DNA of 64,000 nucleotides from CADEFQ01 sp035342635 (GTDB lineage Bacteria; Pseudomonadota; Gammaproteobacteria; Steroidobacterales; Steroidobacteraceae): positions 1 through 64,000 of the forward strand of contig DAOQXO010000001.1 in the NCBI GenBank assembly GCA_035342635.1. The letters are read 5' to 3'. This document shows, piece by piece, positions 10,806 to 18,240 of this stretch. The translations under genes and the position numbers were made by a program. Numbering within the stretch: position 1 is the stretch's first letter; every line of letters begins with the position of its first letter. The notes beneath the pieces were generated by a model, which worked only from the letters and a program-made list of their open reading frames with translations, had not been told where the DNA came from and did no database searches.

Positions 10806-12152
10806 TTAACCAGTCAGGGTTCTCAACAGGTTTGAGTAGTCCTCGCTGATGCGCTGGTCGGAATCGCGGAATTCCTTGATGCGCTTGCAGGCGTGCAGCA
10901 CGGTGGTGTGGTCGCGGCCGCCGAAGGCATCACCGATCTCGGGCAGGCTGTGGCTCGTGAGCTCCTTGGCGAGCGCCATGGCAACCTGGCGTGGTCTCGC
11001 GATCGAGCGGTTGCGGCGCTTGGAGAGCAGGTCCGCGACGCGCACCTTGTAGTAATCGGCCACGGTCTTCTGGATGTTCTCGACCGTGACCAGCTTGGCC
11101 TGCAGCGACAACAGGTCCTTGAGCGCTTCCTTCGCGAATTCCAGCGTGATCGGCCGGCCCGTGAAGCGCGAATTGGCGATCACCCGGCGCAGTGCGCCCT
11201 CGAGTTCGCGCACATTCGAACGGATGCGTTTGGCAATGAAGAACGCCACTTCCTCGGGCAGTGCGACCCCCGCCGCCTGGCCTTTGCTCATCAGGATCGC
11301 CACGCAGGTCTCGAGCTCGGGAGGCTCGATCGCGACCGTGAGGCCCCAGCCGAAACGGGACTTGAGCCGCTCCTCGAGTCCGGTGACCTCCTTCGGATAG
11401 CGATCACAGGTCACGATCACCTGCTGCTGGCCTTCCAGCAGCGCGTTGAAAGTGTGGAAGAACTCTTCCTGCGAACGGTCCTTGCCGGCGAAGAACTGGA
11501 TATCGTCGATCAGCAGCGCATCGAGCGAGCGGTAGGCTGCCTTGAATTCGTTCATGGTGTTGTGCTGGAGCGCACGCACCATGTCGCTCACGAAGCGCTC
11601 GGAGTGCACGTAGGCGATGCGCGCGTCCGGATTGCGCTGGCGGATCATGTGGCCGGCCGCGTGCATCAGGTGGGTCTTGCCGAGACCGACCCCGCCGTAG
11701 ACGAACAGCGGGTTATAGGCTTTGCCCGGGTTTTCCCCCACCTGCAGTGCTGCGGCGCGGGCGAGCTGGTTGCTCTTGCCCTCGACGAATGTCTCGAACG
11801 TGTAGTCCGGGTTCAGGCGCGCGCCGACTACCAGGCCCTCGGTCCGCCGGCCCCGGGGCGTGGCCGCGGGCTCGGGGGCGCTCGCCGTTGCCGACCGGCT
11901 GCTGCGGCTGCCGACCTCGACCGTGACGATCGGGGCATCCCCGGTCGACTCGTCGCGGAGTAGCTCACCGATGCGCGCGAGCAGGTTGCCGTTGACCCAG
12001 TCGACGACGAAGCGGTTGGGGGCCAGCAGCTTCAGGGCACCGTCGCCCTGGACGGCCTGCAGCGGGCGTACCCAGGTATTGAACTGCTGTTCAGGCAGTT
12101 CATCCTCGAGAGCGCGCAAGCAACGTGCCCAGAGCCCAGCTTCCAATGACAA
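10806..12152 (-). CDS. dnaA: Chromosomal replication initiator protein DnaA
   Basis: DnaA is the AAA+ ATPase that binds DnaA boxes and opens oriC. Visible are domain I (LWARCLRALEDELPEQQFNT), the Walker A motif GGVGLGKTHLMHA, Walker B LLIDDIQFF, and the domain IV signature GGRDHTTVLHACKRI near the C-terminus. The start is uncertain. The frame is open to a GTG at 12224, but family N-termini begin just before LWxxCL. TTG 12152 gives MSLEAGLW, and TTG 12146, six bases after ACGGGG, gives MEAGLW. I report 12152 as the likely region, about 448 residues. No ATG is available near the expected start. Confidence 0.95.
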   Translation of the reverse strand: MSLEAGLWARCLRALEDELPEQQFNTWVRPLQAVQGDGALKLLAPNRFVVDWVNGNLLARIGELLRDESTGDAPIVTVEVGSRSSRSATASAPEPAATPRGRRTEGLVVGARLNPDYTFETFVEGKSNQLARAAALQVGENPGKAYNPLFVYGGVGLGKTHLMHAAGHMIRQRNPDARIAYVHSERFVSDMVRALQHNTMNEFKAAYRSLDALLIDDIQFFAGKDRSQEEFFHTFNALLEGQQQVIVTCDRYPKEVTGLEERLKSRFGWGLTVAIEPPELETCVAILMSKGQAAGVALPEEVAFFIAKRIRSNVRELEGALRRVIANSRFTGRPITLEFAKEALKDLLSLQAKLVTVENIQKTVADYYKVRVADLLSKRRNRSIARPRQVAMALAKELTSHSLPEIGDAFGGRDHTTVLHACKRIKEFRDSDQRISEDYSNLLRTLTG

Positions 12153-12217
12153 CCCCGTGAGCGTAGAGCCTGCCACCGGACGGGGCAGGGCCGCGGAGTT
12201 TAACAGGGCCGGGCGTA

Positions 12218-12246
12218 TTGACACTCCCGCCCTTCGTGCTTACCCT
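12218..12246 (+). promoter_or_regulatory. Predicted sigma-70 promoter of rpmH-rnpA-yidD-yidC
   Basis: A perfect -35 hexamer TTGACA (12218-12223) is followed after exactly 17 bases by TACCCT (12241-12246), a plausible though weak -10. This would start transcription about 20 bases before rpmH. The sequence lies in the short divergent region between dnaA and rpmH, so the two directions share it. Confidence 0.6.
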
Positions 12247-12271
12247 TCCCGCCCTTTTTGGTGCGCCCATC

Positions 12272-12409
12272 ATGAGCAAACGCACGTATCAACCCAGCAA
12301 AGTCCGCCGCGCCCGTACGCACGGTTTCCGTGCGCGCATGGCGACCAAGAATGGCCAGAAGGTTCTCGCCCGGCGACGCGCGAAGGGCCGCAAGAAGCTG
12401 ATTCCCTGA
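12272..12409 (+). CDS. rpmH: 50S ribosomal protein L34
   Basis: This 45-residue, very basic protein is a component of the large ribosomal subunit. It begins MSKRTYQPSKVRRARTHGFR and continues with the L34 block ARMATKNGQKVLARRRAKGR, ending KKLIP. It opens the conserved rpmH-rnpA-yidD-yidC cluster and is divergent from dnaA, the classical origin-region order. Its stop TGA lies within the CTGA sequence that appears to start rnpA. Confidence 0.98.
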   Translation: MSKRTYQPSKVRRARTHGFRARMATKNGQKVLARRRAKGRKKLIP

Positions 12410-12774
12410 TACGTCTCACTTTCCCGCCGCAACGCCGGTTGCGCACCAAACCGGACTTCCAGAAGGTCCACGGCGCGGGCAAACGTATCGCAGACCACTT
12501 TTTCAGCATGATCGTCAGGCCGAACGAACTCGGCGCACCGCGCCTCGGACTCGCCGTCGCGATCCGCACCGTCGGCAACGCCGTGGCACGCAACCGCGTG
12601 CGGCGCATCGTCAAGGAATCCTTTCGCCTCGCGCAGCATGAGCTGCCGGCCGTCGACATCGTGGTCGCGGCCCGCGCGCCCGTGAAGGGCGCGCCCGCCG
12701 CCGATCTGCGCGCGAGCCTCGATGTGCTCTGGAAGAAGGTCGCGAGACAATGCGCGTCATCATCCAGGGCCTGA
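12406..12774 (+). CDS. rnpA: Ribonuclease P protein component (apparent CTG start)
   Basis: This is the protein cofactor of RNase P, which matures tRNA 5' ends with the rnpB RNA. The body is typical, with an RNR motif in AVARNRVRRIVKESFR. No ATG, GTG or TTG gives a family-like N-terminus. The frame read from CTG at 12406 gives (M)IRLTFPPQRRLRTKPDFQ, which lines up without gaps with the E. coli start MVKLAFPRELRLLTPSQF. The CTG overlaps the rpmH stop as CTGA, so coupled re-initiation at a non-standard start is likely. The alternative TTG at 12439 would remove eleven conserved residues. Predicted length is 122 residues. Confidence 0.93.
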   Translation: MIRLTFPPQRRLRTKPDFQKVHGAGKRIADHFFSMIVRPNELGAPRLGLAVAIRTVGNAVARNRVRRIVKESFRLAQHELPAVDIVVAARAPVKGAPAADLRASLDVLWKKVARQCASSSRA

Positions 12775-12974
12775 TCCGCCTCTACCAGTGGACGCTGAGC
12801 CCGCTGCTCGGGCCGAAGTGTCGCTTCTATCCCTCGTGTTCCCACTACGCGCTCGAGGCCGTGGGCCGGTACGGTGTGTTGCGTGGCGGCTGGCTCGCCG
12901 CCAAACGCATCGGCCGCTGCCACCCCTGGCATCCGGGCGGCATTGATCCGGTACCGCATCTTCATGACCACTAA
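12750..12974 (+). CDS. yidD: Membrane protein insertion efficiency factor YidD
   Basis: This 74-residue protein aids YidC-dependent insertion of inner-membrane proteins. The family pattern is complete: IRLYQWTLSPLLGPKCRFYPSCSHYALEA with its three conserved cysteines, then the CHPWHPGGIDPVP ending. It overlaps the end of rnpA by 25 bases and the start of yidC by 11 bases, a tightly packed arrangement implying a single transcript. Confidence 0.97.
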   Translation: MRVIIQGLIRLYQWTLSPLLGPKCRFYPSCSHYALEAVGRYGVLRGGWLAAKRIGRCHPWHPGGIDPVPHLHDH

Positions 12975-14691
12975 TCCGCGCGTATTCCTCTGGCTTGGCC
13001 TGGTTCTCCTCTGCTGGCTCAATTACGAGACCTGGGTGCGTGACTACACGCCCGTGCCGAAGACCGCGGAACAGGTCGCGCAGGAAATCGTCGAGCGTAG
13101 TGCGGCGCTCGAGGGCAATGTGCCCGAGGCGCCGCCGACCGCCGCGACGCCACCGGTGCCCGTCGGGGGTGAGGTGCCCGCCGCCGAGGTGCCCGAGATG
13201 CCGCTCACGGGCGCAGCCGGCGAGGTGGCGCCCGCGGCCGGTGCGCTGGCGCCGGCCGCCGCACCAACCGTGCGCGTGCTCACCGACGTGCTCGACCTGG
13301 AGATCGGCCTCGCCGGTGGCGAGCTGCGGCGTGCCGACCTGCTCGTCTATCCGCTCGTGAAGGGCAAGACGCAGCCGGTGCGCCTGTTCAATCGCGACGG
13401 CCCGACCGGCTTCTACGTGATGCAGACGGGTCTCACCGGCGCCGCCGGCGACGTGCGACCGACCCACGTCGAAACCTTCACGGCGCCGGCCGGCGAATTC
13501 CGCCTCGCCGAGGGCGAGCGGGAACTGCGCGTGCCGCTCACCTGGACCGACGGCAAGGGTGTCACCGTGACGAAGACCTTCGTCTTCGAGCGCGCTCGTT
13601 ACGACATCGACCTCGAGTACAGCGTCAGGAACGACACCGATGCGCCGTGGAGCGCGGCCGCGTACGCGCAGATCCTGCGCGACAACATCCCGGTCGACCG
13701 CTCGATGTTTTCGCCTGACAGCTATGCGTTCAAGGGCCCGGCGATCTACGACGGCACCAAGTACCGCAAGCTGAAGCTGAAGGACGCGGACGACCTGCGC
13801 CTGTCGCTCGATGTGACCGGCGGGTGGATCGCCGGCATGCAGCACCACTTCGTCACCGCGGTGGTGCCGCCGGTGGAGCAGACTTCGCGCATCTCGCTCA
13901 AGGCCGATGGCGACCAGTACCTGCTCTCGACGGTGGGTGCGACGCAGACGATCGCGCCGCGCAGCACCGGGGTGCTGCGCGACCAACTGTTCGTGGGACC
14001 CAAGCTGCAGGCGCAGCTCGAGACGACCGGCCCGGAACTCGAGCGCGTCGCCGACTACGGCATGCTGACGCCGCTCGCCAAGCCGCTGTTCATCCTGCTC
14101 AAGTGGCTGCACAAGCTGGTCAACAACTGGGGCTGGGCCATCGTGCTCGCGACCTGCGTACTGAAGTTGCTCTTCTACCCGCTGTCGGAGAAGGCCGGCA
14201 AGTCGATGGCGAAGATGAAGACGCTCGCCCCGCGCATCAAGAACCTGCAGGAGCTCTACAAGGACGATCGCGAGAAGCTCGGACGCGCGATGATGAAGAT
14301 GTACCAGGACGAGAAGATCAACCCGGTCGCGGGTTGTCTGCCGATCCTGATCCAGATGCCGGTGTTCCTCGCGTTCTACTGGGTGCTGCTCGAGAGCGTC
14401 GAAATGCGCCAGGCGCCGTTCATGCTGTGGATCAACGATCTGTCCGTGCGCGATCCCTTCTTCGTGCTGCCGGCGATCATGGCCGCGGCAATGTTCGGGC
14501 AGTACAAGCTGAACCCCGCACCGCCCGATCCGGTGCAGGCGAAGGTCTTCATGGTGATGCCGTTCGCGATGTCGGCGATGTTCGCGTTCTTCCCGGCCGG
14601 CCTCGTGCTCTACTGGGTCACGAACACGCTGCTGTCCATCGCGCAGCAGTGGAACATCAACCGGCGGATCGAGGCGCAGGCCAAGAGGTAG
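12964..14691 (+). CDS. yidC: Membrane protein insertase YidC
   Basis: YidC (575 residues) inserts and folds inner-membrane proteins alone or with SecYEG. It has an N-terminal anchor helix (residues about 5-20), an Ala/Pro/Glu-rich linker, a large periplasmic beta-sandwich domain, and five C-terminal helices of the insertase core with KMYQDEKINPVAGCLPILIQMPVF and the AMFAFFPAGLVLYW segment. ATG 12964 overlaps yidD and gives the standard short cytoplasmic N-terminus. In most gammaproteobacteria mnmE follows directly; here about 5.8 kb of other genes intervene. Confidence 0.98.
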   Translation: MTTNPRVFLWLGLVLLCWLNYETWVRDYTPVPKTAEQVAQEIVERSAALEGNVPEAPPTAATPPVPVGGEVPAAEVPEMPLTGAAGEVAPAAGALAPAAAPTVRVLTDVLDLEIGLAGGELRRADLLVYPLVKGKTQPVRLFNRDGPTGFYVMQTGLTGAAGDVRPTHVETFTAPAGEFRLAEGERELRVPLTWTDGKGVTVTKTFVFERARYDIDLEYSVRNDTDAPWSAAAYAQILRDNIPVDRSMFSPDSYAFKGPAIYDGTKYRKLKLKDADDLRLSLDVTGGWIAGMQHHFVTAVVPPVEQTSRISLKADGDQYLLSTVGATQTIAPRSTGVLRDQLFVGPKLQAQLETTGPELERVADYGMLTPLAKPLFILLKWLHKLVNNWGWAIVLATCVLKLLFYPLSEKAGKSMAKMKTLAPRIKNLQELYKDDREKLGRAMMKMYQDEKINPVAGCLPILIQMPVFLAFYWVLLESVEMRQAPFMLWINDLSVRDPFFVLPAIMAAAMFGQYKLNPAPPDPVQAKVFMVMPFAMSAMFAFFPAGLVLYWVTNTLLSIAQQWNINRRIEAQAKR

Positions 14692-14706
14692 GCCCGGAGG
14701 CCCGCG

Positions 14707-15465
14707 TCACCGCAACCTTCGCGCCGTGAGCGCGCGGGCGAGGACGACGCCCACGACGGCGATCAGCGCGAGCGCGGCCACGTGGGCGAAGGCGTTGTCG
14801 ATCGGCCGCCCGAGAACGAGGCCCCGCGCGAGCTGCGTGGCATGCGAGAGCGGCAGCACCTGCGCGACGAGCTGCACCGCGCGCGGCAGCTGCGCGGTCG
14901 GGAAGAACACGCCCGAGATCAGCATCATCGGCGTGATGAACAGTGTGAAGTAGTAGACGAAGTGATCGTAGCTGCGTGCGAGCGCCGTGATCACCAGCGC
15001 GATGCCGGCAAACGCGAGTCCGGTCAGCAGCATCACCGGCAGCGCCCACAGCGCCATCGGCGAGCGCACCAGCCCGAGCGCGGCCATCACCGTGAGGATC
15101 GCGACGCCCGACAGCACGCCCTTCAGCGCGGCCCACACCCATTCGCCGACGACGATGTCGGTCACGGTCATCGGCGCGTGCAGGATACCCTCCCAGGTAC
15201 GCTGCTGCTTGAGGCGCGTGAAGGCCGACCACAGGCCCTCGAAGCTGGTGGAATACATCACGCCGTAGCAGATCATCCCGGAGCCGAGGAACTCGAGGTA
15301 GCGCATGCCGCCGACACTCGGCAGGAGGCTCCCGAGGCCGAAGCCGAGCCCGACCAGCCAGAAGAGCGGGTCGAGCAGGTTGCCGACGAGCGATGCCGCC
15401 AGCAGCTTTCGCCACACGCGGTAATTGCGGTACACGACATGCCGGAAACGCAGCTGGTCAGTCAC
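14707..15465 (-). CDS. ABC-2 type transporter permease (NodJ/YadH-like)
   Basis: This 252-residue integral membrane protein with six predicted helices is the permease of an ABC-2 exporter. It resembles the NodJ/YadH/DrrB group. Characteristic stretches are LLDPLFWLVGLGFGLGSLL near the N-terminus, EGILHAPMTVTDIVVGEW in the conserved loop, and GVFFPTAQLPRAVQLVAQVLPLSH near the C-terminus. It overlaps the upstream ATPase gene by 8 bases, so the two form one transporter. The exported substrate is unknown; no nod genes are nearby and nodulation is not implied. Confidence 0.92.
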   Translation of the reverse strand: MTDQLRFRHVVYRNYRVWRKLLAASLVGNLLDPLFWLVGLGFGLGSLLPSVGGMRYLEFLGSGMICYGVMYSTSFEGLWSAFTRLKQQRTWEGILHAPMTVTDIVVGEWVWAALKGVLSGVAILTVMAALGLVRSPMALWALPVMLLTGLAFAGIALVITALARSYDHFVYYFTLFITPMMLISGVFFPTAQLPRAVQLVAQVLPLSHATQLARGLVLGRPIDNAFAHVAALALIAVVGVVLARALTARRLR

Positions 15466-16363
15466 GCAGATCGCGCCCCGTGAGCTTCAGGAACACATCC
15501 TCGAGATTCGCCGCGCGGCGCAGCACGCGCAGCTCCGGCGCGTCCGCGAGCGTCGCGAGCAGCGCCTCGGGCTCGCGGCAGTAGCAGAACGCGGTGTCGC
15601 CCGAAAGCTCGGCGCGCGTCGCCAGCCGGCGCGCATGCGTCTCGAACCAGGCGCCGACGCCTTCGCCGTAGACCTCGATCACCACCGGCTCGATCTCGCG
15701 CTCGATCAGTTCGTGCGGTGGCGCTTCGGCGAGTAACACGCCGTGGTCCATGATCGCGACGCGATCGCAGAGCCGCTGGGCCTCGTCCATGAAGTGGGTC
15801 GTCAGGATGATCGTGCGGCCCTCGCCCAGCAGGCGCTTCAGGCGCTCCCAGACGACGTGCCGCGCCTGCGGGTCGAGGCCGGTCGTCGGCTCGTCGAGGA
15901 ACAGCACGCGCGGATCGTTGACGAGCGCGCGCGCGATCGTCAGCCGGCGCTTCATGCCACCCGAGAGCGCCTCGATCTGCGCATCGGCTTTGTCCGCGAG
16001 TCCCGCGTAGTCGAGCAACCAGGGCACGCGCCGGGCGACCTCGCTGCGCGACAGGCCGAAGTAACGCCCATACATGCGCAGGTTCTCGCGCACCGTGAAA
16101 TCGGGGTCGAGATTGTCGAACTGCGGTACGACGCCGATACGCGCGCGCGCTTCCCGAGCACGCGCCGGCACCGGCAGCGAATCGAGCGTGATCGTGCCGG
16201 AATCGGGCGCGGTGAGGCCGAGGCAGCACCGCAACGTGGTCGTCTTGCCGGCGCCGTTCGGGCCGAGCAGGCCGTAGCATTCGCCGGCAGACACTTCGAA
16301 GCTGACCCCGCGCACGACCTCGAGTTCGCCGAACTTCTTGCGTAGCGACTGGACGGTGAGCAC
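15458..16363 (-). CDS. ABC exporter ATP-binding protein (NodI/YadG-like)
   Basis: This 301-residue ATPase partners the adjacent ABC-2 permease. Walker A is GPNGAGKTTT, the Q-loop is VVPQFDNLDPDFT, the signature is LSGGMKRRL, Walker B is VLFLDEPTTGLDPQ and the switch His is in TTHFMDEA. The C-terminal 80 residues are the extension typical of NodI-type subunits and drug exporters. I placed the start at GTG 16363, immediately before LTVQSLRKKFG; upstream in-frame sequence does not resemble the family. It is divergent from the symporter gene, leaving about 77 bases for both promoters. Confidence 0.92.
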   Translation of the reverse strand: MLTVQSLRKKFGELEVVRGVSFEVSAGECYGLLGPNGAGKTTTLRCCLGLTAPDSGTITLDSLPVPARAREARARIGVVPQFDNLDPDFTVRENLRMYGRYFGLSRSEVARRVPWLLDYAGLADKADAQIEALSGGMKRRLTIARALVNDPRVLFLDEPTTGLDPQARHVVWERLKRLLGEGRTIILTTHFMDEAQRLCDRVAIMDHGVLLAEAPPHELIEREIEPVVIEVYGEGVGAWFETHARRLATRAELSGDTAFCYCREPEALLATLADAPELRVLRRAANLEDVFLKLTGRDLRD

Positions 16364-16440
16364 AGGCCCGCAAGGATACCGGAGCGCCCTTGCGGGGGGA
16401 GCGGATTGTCGCCAGAGTGACCGGCAAAAGGGGGTCACCC

Positions 16441-17694
16441 GTGTCCAGAGCCTTCACCGGGTCCATCATCGCCGCGCTCGTGCTCGGCGTCCTCGTCGGC
16501 TACCTGTGCCATCGCGAAGTCACCGATCCGGCCACACTCGCGAACCTCGCCGGCTACTTCGGTATCGTCACCGACGCCTTCCTGCGCCTGATCAAGATGA
16601 TCATCGGCCCGCTCGTCTTCTCGACGCTCGTCGTCGGCATCGCGAACATGGGCGCCGGTGCCGCGGTCGGCCGCGTGGGCGTGCGCACGATCGGCTGGTT
16701 CCTGTTCGCCTCGGTGATCTCGCTCCTGGTCGGCATCCTGATGGTGCTGCTGCTCGAGCCTGGCACGTCGCTTGCGCTGCCGATCCCGGCGGACGGCGGC
16801 GAAGGTGGCGTGCAGCTCGCGCAACCCGGGCTCAAGGAGTTCGTGCACAGCCTCGTGCCGCGCTCGATCGCCGAGGCGATGGCCAACAATGCGATTCTGC
16901 AGATCGTCGTGTTCTCGGTGTTCTTCGGCATCGCACTCGGGGCGCTCGGCGAGCACGGGCGCGGGCTCGTCGAGGTGATCGACCAGGTTGCACAGGTGAT
17001 GCTCAAGGTCACTGCCTATGTGATGTGGGCGGCGGCGCCGGCGGTCTTCGCCGCAGTGGCGGCGACCGTCACCGCCGAGGGGCTTGGCATCCTCGTCACC
17101 TACGGCAAGTTCATCGGCAGCTATTACATCGCGCTCGTGATCCTGTGGGTGATCCTCGTTGCGCTCGGCGTGATGGTGATCGGTCCGCGAGTGCGCACGC
17201 TGGTCTCGATGGTGCGTGAACCGCTGCTGCTCGCGTTCTCGACCGCGAGCTCCGAGGCGGCCTATCCGAAGACGCTCGAGATGCTGCAGCGCTTCGGCAT
17301 TTCGCGGCGCATCGCGAGCTTCGTGCTGCCGCTCGGCTACTCGTTCAACCTCGACGGCTCGATGATGTACTGCACCTTCGCCACGCTGTTCATCGCGCAG
17401 GCCTACGGCATCGAGCTCACCGCCGGCCAGCTCGTCGTGCTGCTGCTCCTGCTGCTGGTCACCAGCAAGGGCATCGCCGGCGTGCCGCGCGCGGCGCTGG
17501 TCGTGCTGGCGGCGACCCTGCCGCATTTCGGAATCCCGGAAGCCGGCCTGCTGCTGGTACTCGCGGTCGACCAGTTCCTCGATATGGGCCGCAGCGCGAC
17601 CAACGTGGTCGGCAACTCGATCGCGGCGGCCGTGGTCGCCAAATGGGAGGGCGAGCTCGCGGCCGCACCGGCTGCCGCAGACGGCTTGCGCTGA
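16441..17694 (+). CDS. Dicarboxylate/amino acid:cation symporter (DAACS family)
   Basis: This 417-residue secondary transporter imports C4-dicarboxylates, glutamate or related anions with Na+ or H+. About eight helices, the re-entrant loop SSEAAYPKT (SSEAALPR in DctA-like members), the TM7 motif GYSFNLDGSMMYC and the terminal FLDMGRSATNVVGN substrate-binding motif are visible. The usual TM7 Thr-Ala is replaced by Ser-Met, as seen in some branches. GTG 16441 follows AAAGGGGG with good spacing. The exact substrate is not fixed by sequence. Confidence 0.92.
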   Translation: MSRAFTGSIIAALVLGVLVGYLCHREVTDPATLANLAGYFGIVTDAFLRLIKMIIGPLVFSTLVVGIANMGAGAAVGRVGVRTIGWFLFASVISLLVGILMVLLLEPGTSLALPIPADGGEGGVQLAQPGLKEFVHSLVPRSIAEAMANNAILQIVVFSVFFGIALGALGEHGRGLVEVIDQVAQVMLKVTAYVMWAAAPAVFAAVAATVTAEGLGILVTYGKFIGSYYIALVILWVILVALGVMVIGPRVRTLVSMVREPLLLAFSTASSEAAYPKTLEMLQRFGISRRIASFVLPLGYSFNLDGSMMYCTFATLFIAQAYGIELTAGQLVVLLLLLLVTSKGIAGVPRAALVVLAATLPHFGIPEAGLLLVLAVDQFLDMGRSATNVVGNSIAAAVVAKWEGELAAAPAAADGLR

Positions 17695-17739
17695 AGCCGT
17701 CCTGGGGCTATCTAGGAGATCTTCCGGACGGAGCGATCC

Positions 17740-18240
17740 ATGACCTACCGACTCCATATCAACGGCCAGGTGCATGCCATCGACGTGCCGGGCGAAATGC
17801 CGCTGCTCTGGGTGCTGCGCGACAGCCTCGGGCTCGTCGGCACGAAGTACGGCTGCGGCATGGCGCTGTGCGGCGCCTGCACCGTGCATGTCGACGGGGT
17901 GCCCCAGCGCTCGTGCCGCCTGCCGGTCTCGAGTGTCGGCGACTCGGAGATCACGACGATCGAGCACATCGGCAGCACCGAAATCGGCGCGCGATTGCAG
18001 AAGGCCTGGCTCGATACCGACGTGATGCAGTGCGGCTACTGCCAGGCCGGGCAGATCATGAGCGCCGCGGCGATGCTCGCGGTGACGCCGAAGCCGAGTC
18101 ACGCGGAGATCCGCGCCACGATGGCCGGCAATATCTGCCGCTGCGCCTGCTACAACCGCATCGAGAACGCGATCCGCATCGCGGCCGGCCTCGAACCGGG
18201 CGGCGAGTCGCACGACAAGGAGCACACCGATGTGGTCTGA
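17740..18240 (+). CDS. iorA: Isoquinoline 1-oxidoreductase-type alpha subunit, [2Fe-2S]
   Basis: This 166-residue protein carries two [2Fe-2S] clusters that pass electrons from the molybdenum subunit. The plant-type ferredoxin ligands are in YGCGMALCGACTVHVDG plus a downstream Cys. The second cluster ligands are in MQCGYCQAGQI and NICRCACYNRI. The length and order match the small subunit of IorAB-type xanthine-oxidase-family hydroxylases. It overlaps the next gene by 11 bases. The actual substrate (N-heterocycle or aldehyde) is not known. Confidence 0.93.
   Translation: MTYRLHINGQVHAIDVPGEMPLLWVLRDSLGLVGTKYGCGMALCGACTVHVDGVPQRSCRLPVSSVGDSEITTIEHIGSTEIGARLQKAWLDTDVMQCGYCQAGQIMSAAAMLAVTPKPSHAEIRATMAGNICRCACYNRIENAIRIAAGLEPGGESHDKEHTDVV

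Noticed and set aside
12153..12224. GTG 12224 as the dnaA start
   Set aside because: It adds 24 residues without similarity to DnaA domain I and would run into the rpmH promoter. Kept only as an alternative.
12439..12774. TTG 12439 as the rnpA start
   Set aside because: It would remove the conserved (V/I)(K/R)L(A/T)FP N-terminus that aligns with E. coli RnpA when read from CTG 12406.
14707..16363. Nodulation-factor export (NodIJ) as the function of the ABC-2 pair
   Set aside because: The names reflect family resemblance only; there are no nod genes, and similar pairs (YadGH) occur in non-symbionts.
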